64,000 nt of DNA. It comes from Hydractinia symbiolongicarpus. Lineage: Eukaryota > Cnidaria > Hydrozoa > Anthoathecata > Hydractiniidae. Of the stretch, positions 24,435-36,640 are shown piece by piece. The notes beneath the pieces are model-generated. The model ran no database searches, was not told the DNA's origin, and saw only the letters and a program-made list of their open reading frames with translations. The position numbers were made by a program, and so were the translations under genes. Numbering within the stretch: the first letter of the stretch is position 1; every line of letters begins with the position of its first letter. Location of the stretch: NCBI RefSeq assembly GCF_029227915.1, contig NC_079882.1, positions 31,550,001 to 31,614,000 of the forward strand, written 5' to 3'.

Positions 24435-25443
24435 TCGTTTGCGGGCGATTAAACTTCTTTTATTCAGCGTCTAATCAAAAATGAAAACATTTTTAAAAAC
24501 TACAAGTCTCATGGGCTTTAGTGGTGAAAAAATAATTTAAAAAATCGTTCGGAAAATGAGTTTACTCCCAGGGTACTTTCTTTCTATACTTTTGACTATA
24601 CGGGCCGAGTCCGGGATTTACGGGAAATCACGGTTGCCGGCGATTAAACTACTTTTATTCAGCGCCTCATCAAAAATGAAAACATTTTTGAAAACTACAA
24701 GTCTCATGTGTTTTAGTGATGGAAAAAATAATTTAAAAAAGCGTTTGGGAAATGAGTTTACTCCCTGGGTACTTTCTTTGTATACTTTTAAATATCCGGG
24801 CCGAGTCCGGGATTTAAGGGAAGTCGCGGGTTTCCATTTGCCGGCGATTAAACTTCTTTTATTCAGCGTCTAATCAAAAATGAAAACATTTTTAAAACTA
24901 CAAGTCTCATGGGCTTTAGTGGTGAAAAAATAATTTAAAAAATCGTTCGGAAAATGAGTTTACTCCCAGGGTACTTTCTTTCTATACTTTTGACTATACG
25001 GGCCGAGTCCGGGATTTACGGGAAATCACGGGATTTCGTTTGCCGGCGATTAAACCTCTTTCATTAAGCGTCTCATCAAAAATGAAAACATTTTTGAAAA
25101 CTGCAAGTCTCATGCGTTTTAGTGGTGAAAAAATAATTTAAAAAATCGTTTTGGAAATGAGTTTACTCACAGGGTACTTTCTTTGTATACTTTTGACTTA
25201 ACAGGCCGAGTCCGGGATTTACGGGAAATCGCAGGTGTTCGTTTGCCGGCGATTAAACCTCTTTTATTCAGCGTCTCATCAAATATGAAAACATTTTTGA
25301 AAACTACAAGTCTCATGCGTTTTAGTGATGGAAAAAATAATTTAAAAAAATTGTTTGGGAAATGAGTTTACTCCCTGGGTACTTTCTTTGTATACTTTTG
25401 ACTATACGGGCCGAGTCTGGAATTTAAGGGAAGTCGCGGGTTT
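24435..25443 (+). repeat. Higher-order block D, copy 1 (5-mer, 1,009 bp)
   Basis: Five-monomer block repeated next door at 1,008-1,009 bp. Shared rare marks are TACTTTTAAATATCCGGG (24,786 to 25,794), the 8-bp deletion (24,631 to 25,640) and the ACTTAACAGGCCGAGTCC unit (25,183 to 26,192). Confidence 0.85.
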
Positions 25444-26452
25444 TCGTTTGCGGGCGATTAAACTTCTTTTATTCAGCGTCTAATCAAAAATGAAAACATT
25501 TTTAAAAACTACAAGTCTCATGGGCTTTAGTGGTGAAAAAATAATTTAAAAAATCGTTCGGAAAATGAGTTTACTCCCAGGGTACTTTCTTTCTATACTT
25601 TTGACTATACGGGCCGAGTCCGGGATTTACGGGAAATCACGGTTGCCGGCGATTAAACTACTTTTATTCAGCGCCTCATCAAAAATGAAAACATTTTTGA
25701 AAACTACAAGTCTCATGTGTTTAGTGATGGAAAAAATAATTTAAAAAAGCGTTTGGGAAATGAGTTTACTCCCTGGGTACTTTCTTTGTATACTTTTAAA
25801 TATCCGGGCCGAGTCCGGGATTTAAGGGAAGTCGCGGGTTTCCATTTGCCGGCGATTAAACTTCTTTTATTCAGCGTCTAATCAAAAATGAAAACATTTT
25901 TAAAAACTACAAGTCTCATGGGCTTTAGTGGTGAAAAAATAATTTAAAAAATCGTTCGGAAAATGAGTTTACTCCCAGGGTACTTTCTTTCTATACTTTT
26001 GACTATACGGGCCGAGTCCGGGATTTACGGGAAATCACGGGATTTCGTTTGCCGGCGATTAAACCTCTTTCATTAAGCGTCTCATCAAAAATGAAAACAT
26101 TTTTGAAAACTGCAAGTCTCATGCGTTTTAGTGGTGAAAAAATAATTTAAAAAATCGTTTTGGAAATGAGTTTACTCACAGGGTACTTTCTTTGTATACT
26201 TTTGACTTAACAGGCCGAGTCCGGGATTTACGGGAAATCGCAGGTGTTCGTTTGCCGGCGATTAAACCTCTTTTATTCAGCGTCTCATCAAATATGAAAA
26301 CATTTTTGAAAACTACAAGTCTCATGCGTTTTAGTGATGGAAAAAATAATTTAAAAAAATTGTTTGGGAAATGAGTTTACTCCCTGGGTACTTTCTTTGT
26401 ATACTTTTGACTATACGGGCCGAGTCTGGAATTTAAGGGAAGTCGCGGGTTT
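25444..26452 (+). repeat. Higher-order block D, copy 2 (5-mer, 1,009 bp)
   Basis: Tandem copy of block D. It differs by a 1-bp deletion in GTGTTTAGTGATGG near 25,719. It ends near 26,450, where TTTGCGGGCG in the previous copy is replaced by TTTGCCGGCG. Confidence 0.85.
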
Positions 26453-26699
26453 CCGTTTGCCGGCGATTAAACTCATTTTATTCAGCGTCTAATCAAAAAT
26501 GAAAACATTTTTAAAAACTACAAGTCTCATGGGCTTTAGTGGTGAAAAAATAATTTAAAAAATCGTTCGGAAAATGAGTTTACTCCCTGGGTACTTTCTT
26601 TGTATACTTTTGACTATACGGGCCGAGTCCGGGATTTACGGGAAGTCGCGGGTTTTCGTTTGCCGGCGATTAAACTTCTTTTATTCAGCGTCTCATCAA
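26453..26699 (+). repeat. Connecting monomer
   Basis: A little over one unit joining block D to the 16-mer block. It is ordinary satellite sequence and I see no other feature in it. Confidence 0.7.
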
Positions 26700-29205
26700 A
26701 AATGAAAACATTTTTGAAAACTACAAGTCTCATGCGTTTTAGTGGTGAAAAAATAATTCAAAAAATCGTTTGGGAAATGAGTTTACTCCCCGGGTACTTT
26801 CTTCGTATACTTTTGACTATACGGGCCGAGTCCGGGATTTACGGTAAATCGCAGGTTTTCGTTTGCCGGCGATTAAACTTCTTTTATTCAGCGCCTCATC
26901 AAAAATGAAAACATTTTTGAAAACTACAAGTCTCATGTGTTTTAGTGATGGAAAAAATAATTTAAAAAAGCGTTTGGGAAATGAGTTTACTCCCTGGGTA
27001 CTTTCTTTGTATACTTTTGACTATACGGGCCGAGTCCGGGATTTACGGGAAATCACGGGATTTCGTTTGCCGGCAATTAAACCTCTTTCATTAAGCGTCT
27101 CATCAAAAATGAAAACATTTTTGAAAACTGCAAGTCTCATGCGTTTTAGTGGTGAAAAAATAATTTAAAAAATCGTTTTGGAAATGAGTTTACTCACAGG
27201 GTACTTTCTTTGTATACTTTTGACTTTACAGGCCGAGTCCGGGATTTACGGGAAATCGCAGGTGTTCGTTTGCCGGCGATTAAACCTCTTTTATTCAGCG
27301 TCTCATCAAATATGAAAACAAGTTTGATACCTACAAGTCTCATGCGTTTTAGTGGTGAAAAAATAATTTAAAAAGTCGTTCGGGAATTGAGTTTACTCCC
27401 TGGGTACTTTCTTTGTATACTTTTCACTATACGGGCCAAGCCCGGGATTTACGGGAAATCGCGGGTTTTCGTTTGCGGGCGATTAAACTTTTTTTATTCA
27501 GCGTCTCATCAAAAATTAAAACATTTTTGAAAACTACAAGTCTCATGCGTTTTAGTGGTGAAAAAATAATTCAAAAAATCGTTCGGGAAATGAGTTTACT
27601 CCGTGGGTACTTTCTTTGTATACTTTTGACTATACGGGCCGAGTCCGGGATTTACAGGAAGTCGCGGGTTTTCGTTTGCCGGCGATTAAACTTCTTTTAT
27701 TCAGCGTCTCATCAAAGATGAAAACATTTTAAAAACTACAAGTCTCATGGGCTTTAGTGGGAAAATAATAATTTAAAAAATCGTTCGGAAAATGAGTTTA
27801 CACCCTGGGTAATTTCTTTGTATGCTTTTGACTATACGGGCCGAGTCCGGGATTTACAGGAAATCGCAGGTTTTCGTTTGCCGGCGATTAAACTTCTTTT
27901 ATTCAGCGTCTCATCAAAAATGAAAACATTTTTGAAAACTGCAAGTCTCATGCGTTTTAGTGGTGAAAAAATAATTTAAAAAATCGTTTTGGAAATGAGT
28001 TTACTCACAGGGTACTTTCTTTGTATACTTTTGACTTTACAGGCCGAGTCCGGGATTTACGGGAAATTGCAGGTGTTCGTTTGCCGGCGATTAAACCTCT
28101 TTTATTCAGCGTCTCATCAAATATGAAAACAAGTTTGATACCTACAAGTCTCATGCGTTTTAGTGGTGAAAAAATAATTTAAAAAGTCGTTCGGGAATTG
28201 AGTTTACTCCCTGGGTACTTTCTTTGTATACTTTTCACTATACGGGCCAAGCCCGGGATTTACGGGAAGTCGCGGGTTTCCGTTTGCCGGCGATTAAACT
28301 CCTTTTATTCAGCGTCTAATCAAGAATGAAAACATTTTTAAAAACTACAAGTCTCATGCGTTTTAGTGGTGAAAAAATAATTCAAAAAATCGTTCGGGAA
28401 ATGAATTTACTCCGTGGGTACTTTCTTTGTATACTTTTGACTATACGGGCCGAGTCCGGGATTTACAGGAAGTCGCGGGTTTTCGTTTGCCGGCGATTAA
28501 ACTTCTTTTATTCAGCGTCTCATCAAAGATGAAAACATTTTTAAAAACTACAAGTCTCATGGGCTTTAGTGGGAAAATAATAATTTAAAAAATCGTTCGG
28601 AAAATGAGTTTACACCCTGGGTAATTTCTTTGTATTCTTTTGACTATACGGGCCGAGTCCGGGATTTACGGGAAATCGCAGGTTTTCGTTTGCCGGCGAT
28701 TAAACTTCTTTTATTCAGCGTCTCATCAAAAATGAAAACATTTTTGAAAACTACAAGTCTCATGCGTTTTAGTGATGGAAAAAATAATTTAAAAAAATTG
28801 TTCGGGAAATGAGTTTACTCCCTGGGTACTTTCTTTGGATACTTTTGACTATACGGGCCGAGTCCGGAATTTAAGGGAAGTCGCGGGTTTCCGTTTGCCG
28901 GCGATTAAACTCATTTTATTCAGCGTCTAATCAAAAATGAAAACATTTTTAAAAACTACAAGTCTCATGGGCTTTAGTGGTGAAAAAATAATTTAAAAAA
29001 TCGTTCGGAAAATGAGTTTACTCCCTGGGTACTTTCTTTGTATACTTTTGACTATGCGGGCCGAGTCCGGAATTTAAGGGAAGTCGCGGGTTTCTGTTTG
29101 CCGGCGATTAATCTCCTTTTATTCAGCGTCTAATCAAAAATGAAAACATTTTTGAAAACTACAAGTCTCATGCGTTTTAGTGGTGAAAAAATAATTCAAA
29201 AAATC
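26700..29205 (+). repeat. Higher-order block E, copy 1 (3,250-bp period, about 12 units matched)
   Basis: About 2.5 kb matches the segment at 29,950-32,455 at a constant offset of 3,250 bp (16 monomers plus 2 bp). Every unit agrees, including rare indels such as GAAAACATTTTAAAAAC (27,727 and 30,977), AGTTTGATACCTAC and CTCATCAAAGATG. By eye I noticed only about half a dozen substitutions and no length change. This is the longest uniform higher-order period in the window. Confidence 0.88.
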
Positions 29206-29949
29206 GTTCGGAAAATGAGTTTACACGCTGGGTACTTTCTTTGTATGCTTTTGACTATATGGGCCGAGTCCGGGATTTACGGGAAATCGCAGGTTTTCCT
29301 TTGCCGCCGAATAAACTTCTTTTATTCAGCGTCTCATCAAAAATGAAAACAAGTTTGAAGACTACAAGTCTCATGCGTTTTAGTGGTGAAAAAATAATTT
29401 AAAAAATCGTTCGGGAAATGAGTTTACTCCCTGGGTACTTTCTTTGTATACTTTTCACTATAAGGGCCAAGCCCGGGATTTACGGGAAATCGCGGGTTTT
29501 CGTTTGCCGGCGATTAAACTTCTTTTATTAAGCGTCTCATTAAAAATGAAAACATTTTTGAAAACTACAAGTCTTATGCGTTTTAGTGGTGAAAAAATAA
29601 TTTAAAAAATCGTTCTCGAAATGAGATTACTCACAGGGTTCTTTCTTTGTATACATTCGACTATACGGGCCAAGCCCGGAATTTAAGGGAAGTCGCGGGT
29701 TTCCGTTTGCCGGCGATTAAACTCATTTTATTCAGCGTCTTATCAAAAATTAAAACATTTTTAAAAACTACAAGTCTCATGGGCTTTAGTGGTGAAAAAA
29801 TAATTTAAAAAATCGTTCGGAAAATGAGTTTACTCCCTGGGTACTTTCTTTGTATACTTTTGACTATACGGGCCGAGTCCGGAATTTAAGGGAAGTCGCG
29901 GGTTTCCGTTTGCCGGCGATTAATCTCCTTTTATTCAGCGTCTAATCAA
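29206..29949 (+). repeat. Spacer part of the 16-mer, related to the downstream 5-mer
   Basis: This stretch carries TTACACGCTGGGTAC, TATATGGGCCGAG, CTTTGCCGCCGAATAAAC and GTTCTCGAAATGAGATTAC. It matches 32,660-33,405 at about 3,453 bp (17 units) rather than 3,250 bp, so one monomer was gained in the downstream copy. It looks like a partial copy of the 1,015-bp 5-mer that follows the block. Confidence 0.78.
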
Positions 29950-32455
29950 AAATGAAAACATTTTTGAAAACTACAAGTCTCATGCGTTTTAGTGGTGAAA
30001 AAATAATTCAAAAAATCGTTCGGGAAATGAGTTTACTCCCCGGGTACTTTCTTCGTATACTTTTGACTATACGGGCCGAGTCCGGGATTTACGGGAAATC
30101 GCAGGTTTTCGTTTGCCGGCGATTAAACTTCTTTTATTCAGCGCCTCATCAAAAATGAAAACATTTTTGAAAACTACAAGTCTCATGTGTTTTAGTGATG
30201 GAAAAAATAATTTAAAAAAGCGTTTGGGAAATGAGTTTACTCCCTGGGTACTTTCTTTGTATACTTTTGACTATACGGGCCGAGTCCGGGATTTACGGGA
30301 AATCACGGGATTTCGTTTGCCGGCAATTAAACCTCTTTCATTAAGCGTCTCATCAAAAATGAAAACATTTTTGAAAACTGCAAGTCTCATGCGTTTTAGT
30401 GGTGAAAAAATAATTTAAAAAATCGTTTTGGAAATGAGTTTACTCACAGGGTACTTTCTTTGTATACTTTTGACTTTACAGGCCGAGTCCGGGATTTACG
30501 GGAAATCGCAGGTGTTCGTTTGCCGGCGATTAAACCTCTTTTATTCAGCGTCTCATCAAATATGAAAACAAGTTTGATACCTACAAGTCTCATGCGTTTT
30601 AGTGGTGAAAAAATAATTTAAAAAGTCGTTCGGGAATTGAGTTTACTCCCTGGGTACTTTCTTTGTATACTTTTCACTATACGGGCCAAGCCCGGGATTT
30701 ACGGGAAATCGCGGGTTTTCGTTTGCGGGCGATTAAACTTTTTTTATTCAGCGTCTCATCAAAAATTAAAACATTTTTGAAAACTACAAGTCTCATGCGT
30801 TTTAGTGGTGAAAAAATAATTCAAAAAATCGTTCGGGAAATGAGTTTACTCCGTGGGTACTTTCTTTGTATACTTTTGACTATACGGGCCGAGTCCGGGA
30901 TTTACAGGAAGTCGCGGGTTTTCGTTTGCCGGCGATTAAACTTCTTTTATTCAGCGTCTCATCAAAGATGAAAACATTTTAAAAACTACAAGTCTCATGG
31001 GCTTTAGTGGGAAAATAATAATTTAAAAAATCGTTCGGAAAATGAGTTTACACCCTGGGTAATTTCTTTGTATGCTTTTGACTATACGGGCCGAGTCCGG
31101 GATTTACAGGAAATCGCAGGTTTTCGTTTGCCGGCGATTAAACTTCTTTTATTCAGCGTCTCATCAAAAATTAAAACATTTTTGAAAACTGCAAGTCTCA
31201 TGCGTTTTAGTGGTGAAAAAATAATTTAAAAAATCGTTTTGGAAATGAGTTTACTCACAGGGTACTTTCTTTGTATACTTTTGACTTTACAGGCCGAGTC
31301 CGGGATTTACGGGAAATTGCAGGTGTTCGTTTGCCGGCGATTAAACCTCTTTTATTCAGCGTCTCATCAAATATGAAAACAAGTTTGATACCTACAAGTC
31401 TCATGCGTTTTAGTGGTGAAAAAATAATTTAAAAAGTCGTTCGGGAATTGAGTTTACTCCCTGGGTACTTTCTTTGTATACTTTTCACTATACGGGCCAA
31501 GCCCGGGATTTACGGGAAGTCGCGGGTTTCCGTTTGCCGGCGATTAAACTCCTTTTATTCAGCGTCTAATCAAGAATGAAAACATTTTTAAAAACTACAA
31601 GTCTCATGCGTTTTAGTGGTGAAAAAATAATTCAAAAAATCGTTCGGGAAATGAATTTACTCCGTGGGTACTTTCTTTGTATACTTTTGACTATACGGGC
31701 CGAGTCCGGGATTTACAGGAAGTCGCGGGTTTTCGTTTGCCGGCGATTAAACTTCTTTTATTCAGCGTCTCATCAAAGATGAAAACATTTTTAAAAACTA
31801 CAAGTCTCATGGGCTTTAGTGGGAAAATAATAATTTAAAAAATCGTTCGGAAAATGAGTTTACACCCTGGGTAATTTCTTTGTATTCTTTTGACTATACG
31901 GGCCGAGTCCGGGATTTACGGGAAATCGCAGGTTTTCGTTTGCCGGCGATTAAACTTCTTTTATTCAGCGTCTCATCAAAAATGAAAACATTTTTGAAAA
32001 CTACAAGTCTCATGCGTTTTAGTGATGGAAAAAATAATTTAAAAAAATTGTTCGGGAAATGAGTTTACTCCCTGGGTACTTTCTTTGTATACTTTTGACT
32101 ATACGGGCCGAGTCCGGAATTTAAGGGAAGTCGCGGGTTTCCGTTTGCCGGCGATTAAACTCATTTTATTCAGCGTCTAATCAAAAATGAAAACATTTTT
32201 AAAAACTACAAGTCTTATGGGCTTTAGTGGTGAAAAAATAATTTAAAAAATCGTTCGGAAAATGAGTTTACTCCCTGGGTACTTTCTTTGTATACTTTTG
32301 ACTATGCGGGCCGAGTCCGGAATTTAAGGGAAGTCGCGGGTTTCTGTTTGCCGGCGATTAATCTCCTTTTATTCAGCGTCTAATCAAAAATGAAAACATT
32401 TTTGAAAACTACAAGTCTCATGCGTTTTAGTGGTGAAAAAATAATTCAAAAAATC
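29950..32455 (+). repeat. Higher-order block E, copy 2 (3,250-bp period)
   Basis: Second copy of the 16-mer block. Its visible differences from copy 1 include TTAAAAC for TGAAAAC near 31,170, CTTTGTATAC for CTTTGGATAC near 32,089, and AGTCTTATGG for AGTCTCATGG near 32,212. These confirm two real, slightly diverged copies rather than a simple collapse or expansion of one read. Confidence 0.88.
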
Positions 32456-35160
32456 GTTCGGGAAATGAGTTTACTCCGTGGGTACTTTCTTTGTATACTT
32501 TTGACTATACGGGCCGAGTCCGGGATTTACGGGAAGTCGCGGGTTTTCGTTTGCCGGCGATTAAACTTCTTTTATTCAGCGTCTCATCAAAAATGAAAAC
32601 ATTTTTAAAAACTACAAGTCTCATGGGCTTTAGTGGTGAAATAATAATTTAAAAAATCGTTCGGAAAATGAGTTTACACGCTGGGTACTTTCTTTGTATG
32701 CTTTTGACTATATGGGCCGAGTCCGGGATTTACGGGAAATCGCAGGTTTTCCTTTGCCGCCGAATAAACTTCTTTTATTCAGCGTCTCATCAAAAATGAA
32801 AACAAGTTTGAAGACTACAAGTCTCATGCGTTTTAGTGGTGAAAAAATAATTTAAAAAATCGTTCGGGAAATGAGTTTACTCCCTGGGTACTTTCTTTGT
32901 ATACTTTTCACTATAAGGGCCAAGCCCGGGATTTACGGGAAATCGCGGGTTTTCGTTTGCCGGCGATTAAACTTCTTTTATTAAGCGTCTCATTAAAAAT
33001 GAAAACATTTTTGAAAACTACAAGTCTTATGCGTTTTAGTGGTGAAAAAATAATTTAAAAAATCGTTCTCGAAATGAGATTACTCACAGGGTTCTTTCTT
33101 TGTATACATTCGACTATACGGGCCAAGCCCGGAATTTAAGGGAAGTCGCGGGTTTCCGTTTGCCGGCGATTAAACTCATTTTATTCAGCGTCTTATCAAA
33201 AATTAAAACATTTTTAAAAACTACAAGTCTCATGGGCTTTAGTGGTGAAAAAATAATTTAAAAAATCGTTCGGAAAATGAGTTTACTCCCTGGGTACTTT
33301 CTTTGTATACTTTTGACTATACGGGCCGAGTCCGGAATTTAAGGGAAGTCGCGGGTTTCCGTTTGCCGGCGATTAATCTCCTTTTATTCAGCGTCTAATC
33401 AAAAATGAAAACATTTTTGAAAACTACAAGTCTCATGCGTTTTAGTGGTGAAAAAATAATTCAAAAAATCGTTCGGGAAATGAGTTTACTCCGTGGGTAC
33501 TTTCTTTGTATACTTTTGACTATACGGGCCGAGTCCGGGATTTACGGGAAGTCGCGGGTTTTCGTTTGCCGGCGATTAAACTTCTTTTATTCAGCGTCTC
33601 ATCAAAAATGAAAACATTTTTAAAAACTACAAGTCTCATGGGCTTTAGTGGTGAAATAATAATTTAAAAAATCGTTCGGAAAATGAGTTTACACGCTGGG
33701 TACTTTCTTTGTATGCTTTTGACTATATGGGCCGAGTCCGGGATTTACGGGAAATCGCAGGTTTTCCTTTGCCGCCGAATAAATTTCTTTTATTCAGCGT
33801 CTCATCAAAAATGAAAACAAGTTTGAAGACTACAAGTCTCATGCGTTTTAGTGGTGAAAAAATAATTTAAAAAATCGTTCGGGAAATGAGTTTACTCCCT
33901 GGGTACTTTCTTTGTATACTTTTCACTATACGGGCCAAGCCCGGGATTTACGGGAAATCGCGGGTTTTCGTTTGCCGGCGATTAAACTTCTTTTATTAAG
34001 CGTCTCATCAAAAATGAAAACATTTTTGAAAACTACAAGTCTTATGCGTTTTAGTGGTGAAAAAATAATTTAAAAAATCGTTCTCGAAATGAGATTACTC
34101 ACAGGGTTCTTTCTTTGTATACATTCGACTATACGGGCCAAGCCCGGAATTTAAGGGAAGTCGCGGGTTTCCGTTTGCCGGCGATTAAACTCATTTTATT
34201 CAGCGTCTAATCAAAAATTAAAACATTTTTAAAAACTACAAGTCTCATGGGCTTTAGTGGTGAAAAAATAATTTAAAAAATCGTTCGGAAAATGAGTTTA
34301 CTCCCTGGGTACTTTCTTTGTATACTTTTGACTATACGGGCCGAGTCTGGAATTTAAGGGAAGTCGCGGGTTTCAGTTTGCCGGCGATTAAACTCCTTTT
34401 ATTCAGCGTCTAATCAAAAATGAAAACATTTTTGAAAACTACAAGTCTCATGCGTTTTAGTGGTGAAAAAATAATTCAAAAAATCGTTCGGGAAATGAGT
34501 TTACTCCGTGGGTACTTTCTTTGTATACTTTTCACTATACGGGCCGAGTCCGGGATTTACGGGAAGTCGCGGGTTTTCGTTTGCCGGCGATTAAACTTCT
34601 TTTATTCAGCGTCTCATCAAAAATGAAAACATTTTTAAAAACTACAAGTCTCATGGGCTTTAGTGGTGAAATAATAATTTAAAAAATCGTTCGGAAAATG
34701 AGTTTACACGCTGGGTACTTTCTTTGTATGCTTTTGACTATATGGGCCGAGTCCGGGATTTACGGGAAATCGCAGGTTTTCGTTTGCCGCCGAATAAACT
34801 TCTTTTATTCAGCGTCTCATCAAAAATGAAAACAAGTTTGAAGACTACAAGTCTCATGCGTTTTAGTGGTGAGAAAATAATTTAAAAAATCGTTCGGGAA
34901 ATGAGTTTACTCCCTGGGTACTTTCTTTGTATACTTTTCACTATACGGGCCAAGCACGGGATTTACGGGAAATCGCGGGTTTTCGTTTGCCGGCGATTAA
35001 ACTTCTTTTATTAAGCGTCTCATCAAAAATGAAAACATTTTTGAAAACTACAAGTCTTATGCGTTTTAGTGGTGAAAAAATAATTTAAAAAATCGTTCTC
35101 GAAATGAGATTACTCACAGGGTTCTTTCTTTGTATACATTCGACTATACGGGCCAAGCCC
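32240..35160 (+). repeat. Higher-order block F: 1,015-bp 5-mer in three copies
   Basis: Units recur at exactly 1,015 bp (5 x 203). The CACGCTGG mark lies at 32,677, 33,692 and 34,707, and the 68-codon read-through frame starts at 32,390, 33,405 and 34,420. The third copy stops near 35,160, where GGAATTTAAGGGAAG gives way to GGGATTTACAGGAAAT. Length conservation is perfect, with only scattered substitutions, for example TATAAGGGCC in copy 1 and TATACGGGCC in copies 2 and 3. Confidence 0.88.
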
Positions 35161-36640
35161 GGGATTTACAGGAAATCGCGGGTTTTCGTTTGCCGGCGAT
35201 TAAACCTCTTTCATTAAGCATCTCATCAAAAATGAAAACACTTTTGAAAACTACAAGTCTCATGCGTTTTAGTGGTGAAAAAAAATTTTACAAATCGTTC
35301 GGGAAATGAGTTTACTCCCTGGGTACTTTCTTTGTATACATTCGACTACACGGGCCAAGCCCGGGATTTAGGGGAAATCGCTGGTTTTCGTTTGCCAGCG
35401 ATTAAACCTCTTTCATTAAGCGTCTCATCAAAAATGAAAACATTTTTGAAAACAACAAGTGTCATGCGTTTTATTGGTGAAAAAATAATTTAAAAAATCG
35501 TTCGGAAAATGAGTTTACTCCCTGGGTACTTTCTTTGTATACTTTTGACTTTACAGGCCGAGTACGGGATTTACGGGAAATCGCAGGTTTTCGTTTGCCG
35601 GCAATTAAACTTCTTTTATTCAGCGTCTCATCAAAAATGAAAACAAGTTTGAAGACTACAAGTCTCAGGCGTTTTAGTGGTGAAAAAATAATTCAAAAAA
35701 TCGTTCGGGAAATGAGTTTACTCCCTGGGTACTTTCTTTGTATACTTTTCACTATACGGGCCAAGCCCGGGATTTACGGGAAATCGCGGGTTTTCGTTTG
35801 CCGGCGATTAAACTTCTTTTATTCAGGGTCTCATCAAAAATGAAAACATTTTTGAAAACTACAAGTCTTATGCGTTTTAGTGGTGAAAAAATAATTTAAA
35901 AAATCGTTCTGGAAATGAGATTACTCACAGGGTTCTTTCTTTGTATACATTCGACTATACGGGCCAAGCCGGGATTTACGGGAAATCGCGGGTTTTCGTT
36001 TGCCGGCGATTAAACCTCTTTCATTAAGCATCTCATCAAAAATGAAAACACTTTTGAAAACTACAAGTCTCATGCGTTTTAGTGGTGAAAAAAATTTAAA
36101 AAATCGTTCGGGAAATGAGTTTACTCCCTGGGTACTTTCTTTGTATACATTCGTCTACACGGGTCAAGCCCGGGATTTAGGGGAAATCGCTGGTTTTCGT
36201 TTGCCAGCGATTAAACCTCTTTCATTAAGCGTCTCATCAAAAATGAAAACATTTTTGAAAACAACAAGTCTCATGCGTTTTATTGGTGAAAAAATAATTT
36301 AAAAAATCGTTCGGAAAATGAGTTTACTCCCTGGGTACTTTCTTTGTATACTTTTGACTTTACAGGCCGAGTACGGGATTTACGGGAAATCGCAGGTTTT
36401 CGTTTGCCGGCGATTAAACTTCTTTTATTCAGCGTCTCATCAAAAATGAAAACAAGTTTGAAGACTACAAGTCTCATGCGTTTTAGTGGTGAAAAAATAA
36501 TTCAAAAAATCGTTTGGGAAATGAGTTTACTCCCTGGGTACTTTCTTTGTATACTTTTCACTATACGGGCCAAGCCCGGGATTTACGGGAAATCGCGGGT
36601 TTTCGTTTGCCGGCGATTAAACTTCTTTTATTCAGCGTCT
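35161..36640 (+). repeat. 4-mer duplication (about 809 bp)
   Basis: The segment starting near 35,190 recurs at 809 bp (frames at 35,535-35,843 and 36,344-36,652), that is four monomers minus 3 bp. Marks include GGGATTTAGGGGAAATCG with TTTGCCAGCGATT, TTTTATTGGTGAAAA and AAGCATCTCATC. A further partial copy opens the next block. Confidence 0.8.
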
